A stretch of 23,138 nucleotides of DNA. Source: DATBGS01 sp036557885 (GTDB lineage Bacteria; Chloroflexota; Ktedonobacteria; Ktedonobacterales; DATBGS01). Within the stretch, counting starts at the first letter, position 1. Each line of letters starts with the position of its first letter. This document shows positions 22,916 through 23,138 of this stretch, one piece after another. Position numbers and translations under genes: made by a program. Under the pieces are notes generated by a model. That model was not told where the DNA came from. It searched no databases and worked only from the letters and a program-made list of their open reading frames with translations. The DNA lies in contig DATBGS010000031.1 of NCBI GenBank assembly GCA_036557885.1, forward strand, positions 1-23,138, written 5' to 3'.

Positions 22916-23010
22916 CGAGAAGAAGCGCGCACTATCGCTCAGCTTAAGCATCCGCATCTTGTCCGCATATTAGACTTTGGTTTGGCAGGCAGAGTACCAC
23001 TCTTATTGCT
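22916..23010 (+). pseudogene. Fragment of a Ser/Thr protein kinase gene
   Basis: Directly after the TAG of the CbpM-like gene, and in the same frame, the reading frame gives REEARTIAQLKHPHLVRILD followed by FGLAGRVPLLL. This is the alpha-C helix to beta-5 part of Hanks-type kinases (the HPHLVRILDFG pattern is characteristic). No start codon, P-loop or catalytic loop is present. Kinase likeness stops near 23010, although the frame stays open to TAA at 23129-23131. It looks like a remnant left by deletion or rearrangement. Confidence 0.55.
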
Positions 23011-23138
23011 GGGCGAGGGCATGCGTCAAACGCAAGACAATGCGGCAAAAATGCAAGATAGCCGCCGCCGTCGCCAGTTGCCCCTCCTCTTCTGTCTCCC
23101 CTTCCTCCAGGTGTGGCTGCGAGCGCACTAACGCCCGC
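23003..23138 (-). CDS. Possible 3' end of a convergent gene, function unknown
   Basis: On the minus strand an open frame enters from the right edge and ends at TAA (23005-23003). The visible 44 residues include HLEEGETEEEGQLATAAAIL and then HFCRIVLRLTHALAQQ, an acidic stretch followed by an amphipathic helix, as in a genuine C-terminus. The kinase-like reading on the plus strand fades where this frame ends. The start and identity lie outside the window. Confidence 0.35.
   Translation of the reverse strand, partial: RALVRSQPHLEEGETEEEGQLATAAAILHFCRIVLRLTHALAQQ

Overview
The window looks like a piece of a high-GC bacterial chromosome, most likely from Chloroflexota (class Ktedonobacteria). That placement is an inference. 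It rests on the absence of any PTS gene in an amino-sugar locus, an XRE-TPR regulator, a soluble ECF sigma/anti-sigma pair, REP-like palindromes of the form TGTAGC plus a hairpin, and a remnant of a Ser/Thr kinase with the HPHLVRILDFG signature. No rRNA, tRNA, CRISPR array or transposase was seen.

Region 1 (1-13483) is an amino-sugar and muropeptide salvage regulon. On the minus strand a nagR-like GntR repressor gene heads an operon with murQ, a BadF-type GlcNAc/MurNAc kinase, a GH3 beta-N-acetylhexosaminidase and a GH4 enzyme that runs off the left edge. nagA is divergent on the plus strand. A NagB-II-like SIS deaminase follows on the minus strand. A complete oligopeptide-type ABC importer (SBP, two permeases, two ATPases) is divergent from it. 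Both divergent promoter regions carry facing TGGTATA/TATACCA half-sites, and the second also carries TGGTCTAGA, which resembles the DasR/NagR dre site. The genes together give a route without a phosphotransferase system: import, hydrolysis by GH3, phosphorylation by the BadF kinase, lactyl-ether cleavage by MurQ, deacetylation by NagA, and deamination by the SIS enzyme to fructose-6-phosphate.

Region 2 (13485-17700) is regulatory. It holds a REPIN-like palindrome, an ECF sigma factor with an overlapping zinc-type anti-sigma, and a winged-helix protein (14935). A strong hairpin terminator or attenuator follows, then a 50-residue exported peptide with two cysteines in its predicted 17-residue mature form, a 22-bp hairpin, and a convergent XRE-TPR regulator. 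The peptide beside an HTH-TPR protein resembles the layout of RRNPP peptide quorum-sensing systems and is the best candidate for an undescribed system here.

Region 3 (17700-22915) is a heat-shock cluster: an Hsp20 with an unusual Gln/Gly/Pro/Met-rich tail, GrpE, DnaK, a DnaJ-like protein without zinc finger (CbpA type) and an overlapping MerR-type CbpM/HspR-like partner. The right edge (22916-23138) carries a kinase gene remnant and probably the 3' end of a convergent gene.

Several starts were set by Shine-Dalgarno position rather than by the longest open frame (murQ, SIS deaminase, dppB-like, oppD-like, sigma factor, XRE-TPR, grpE, cbpM).
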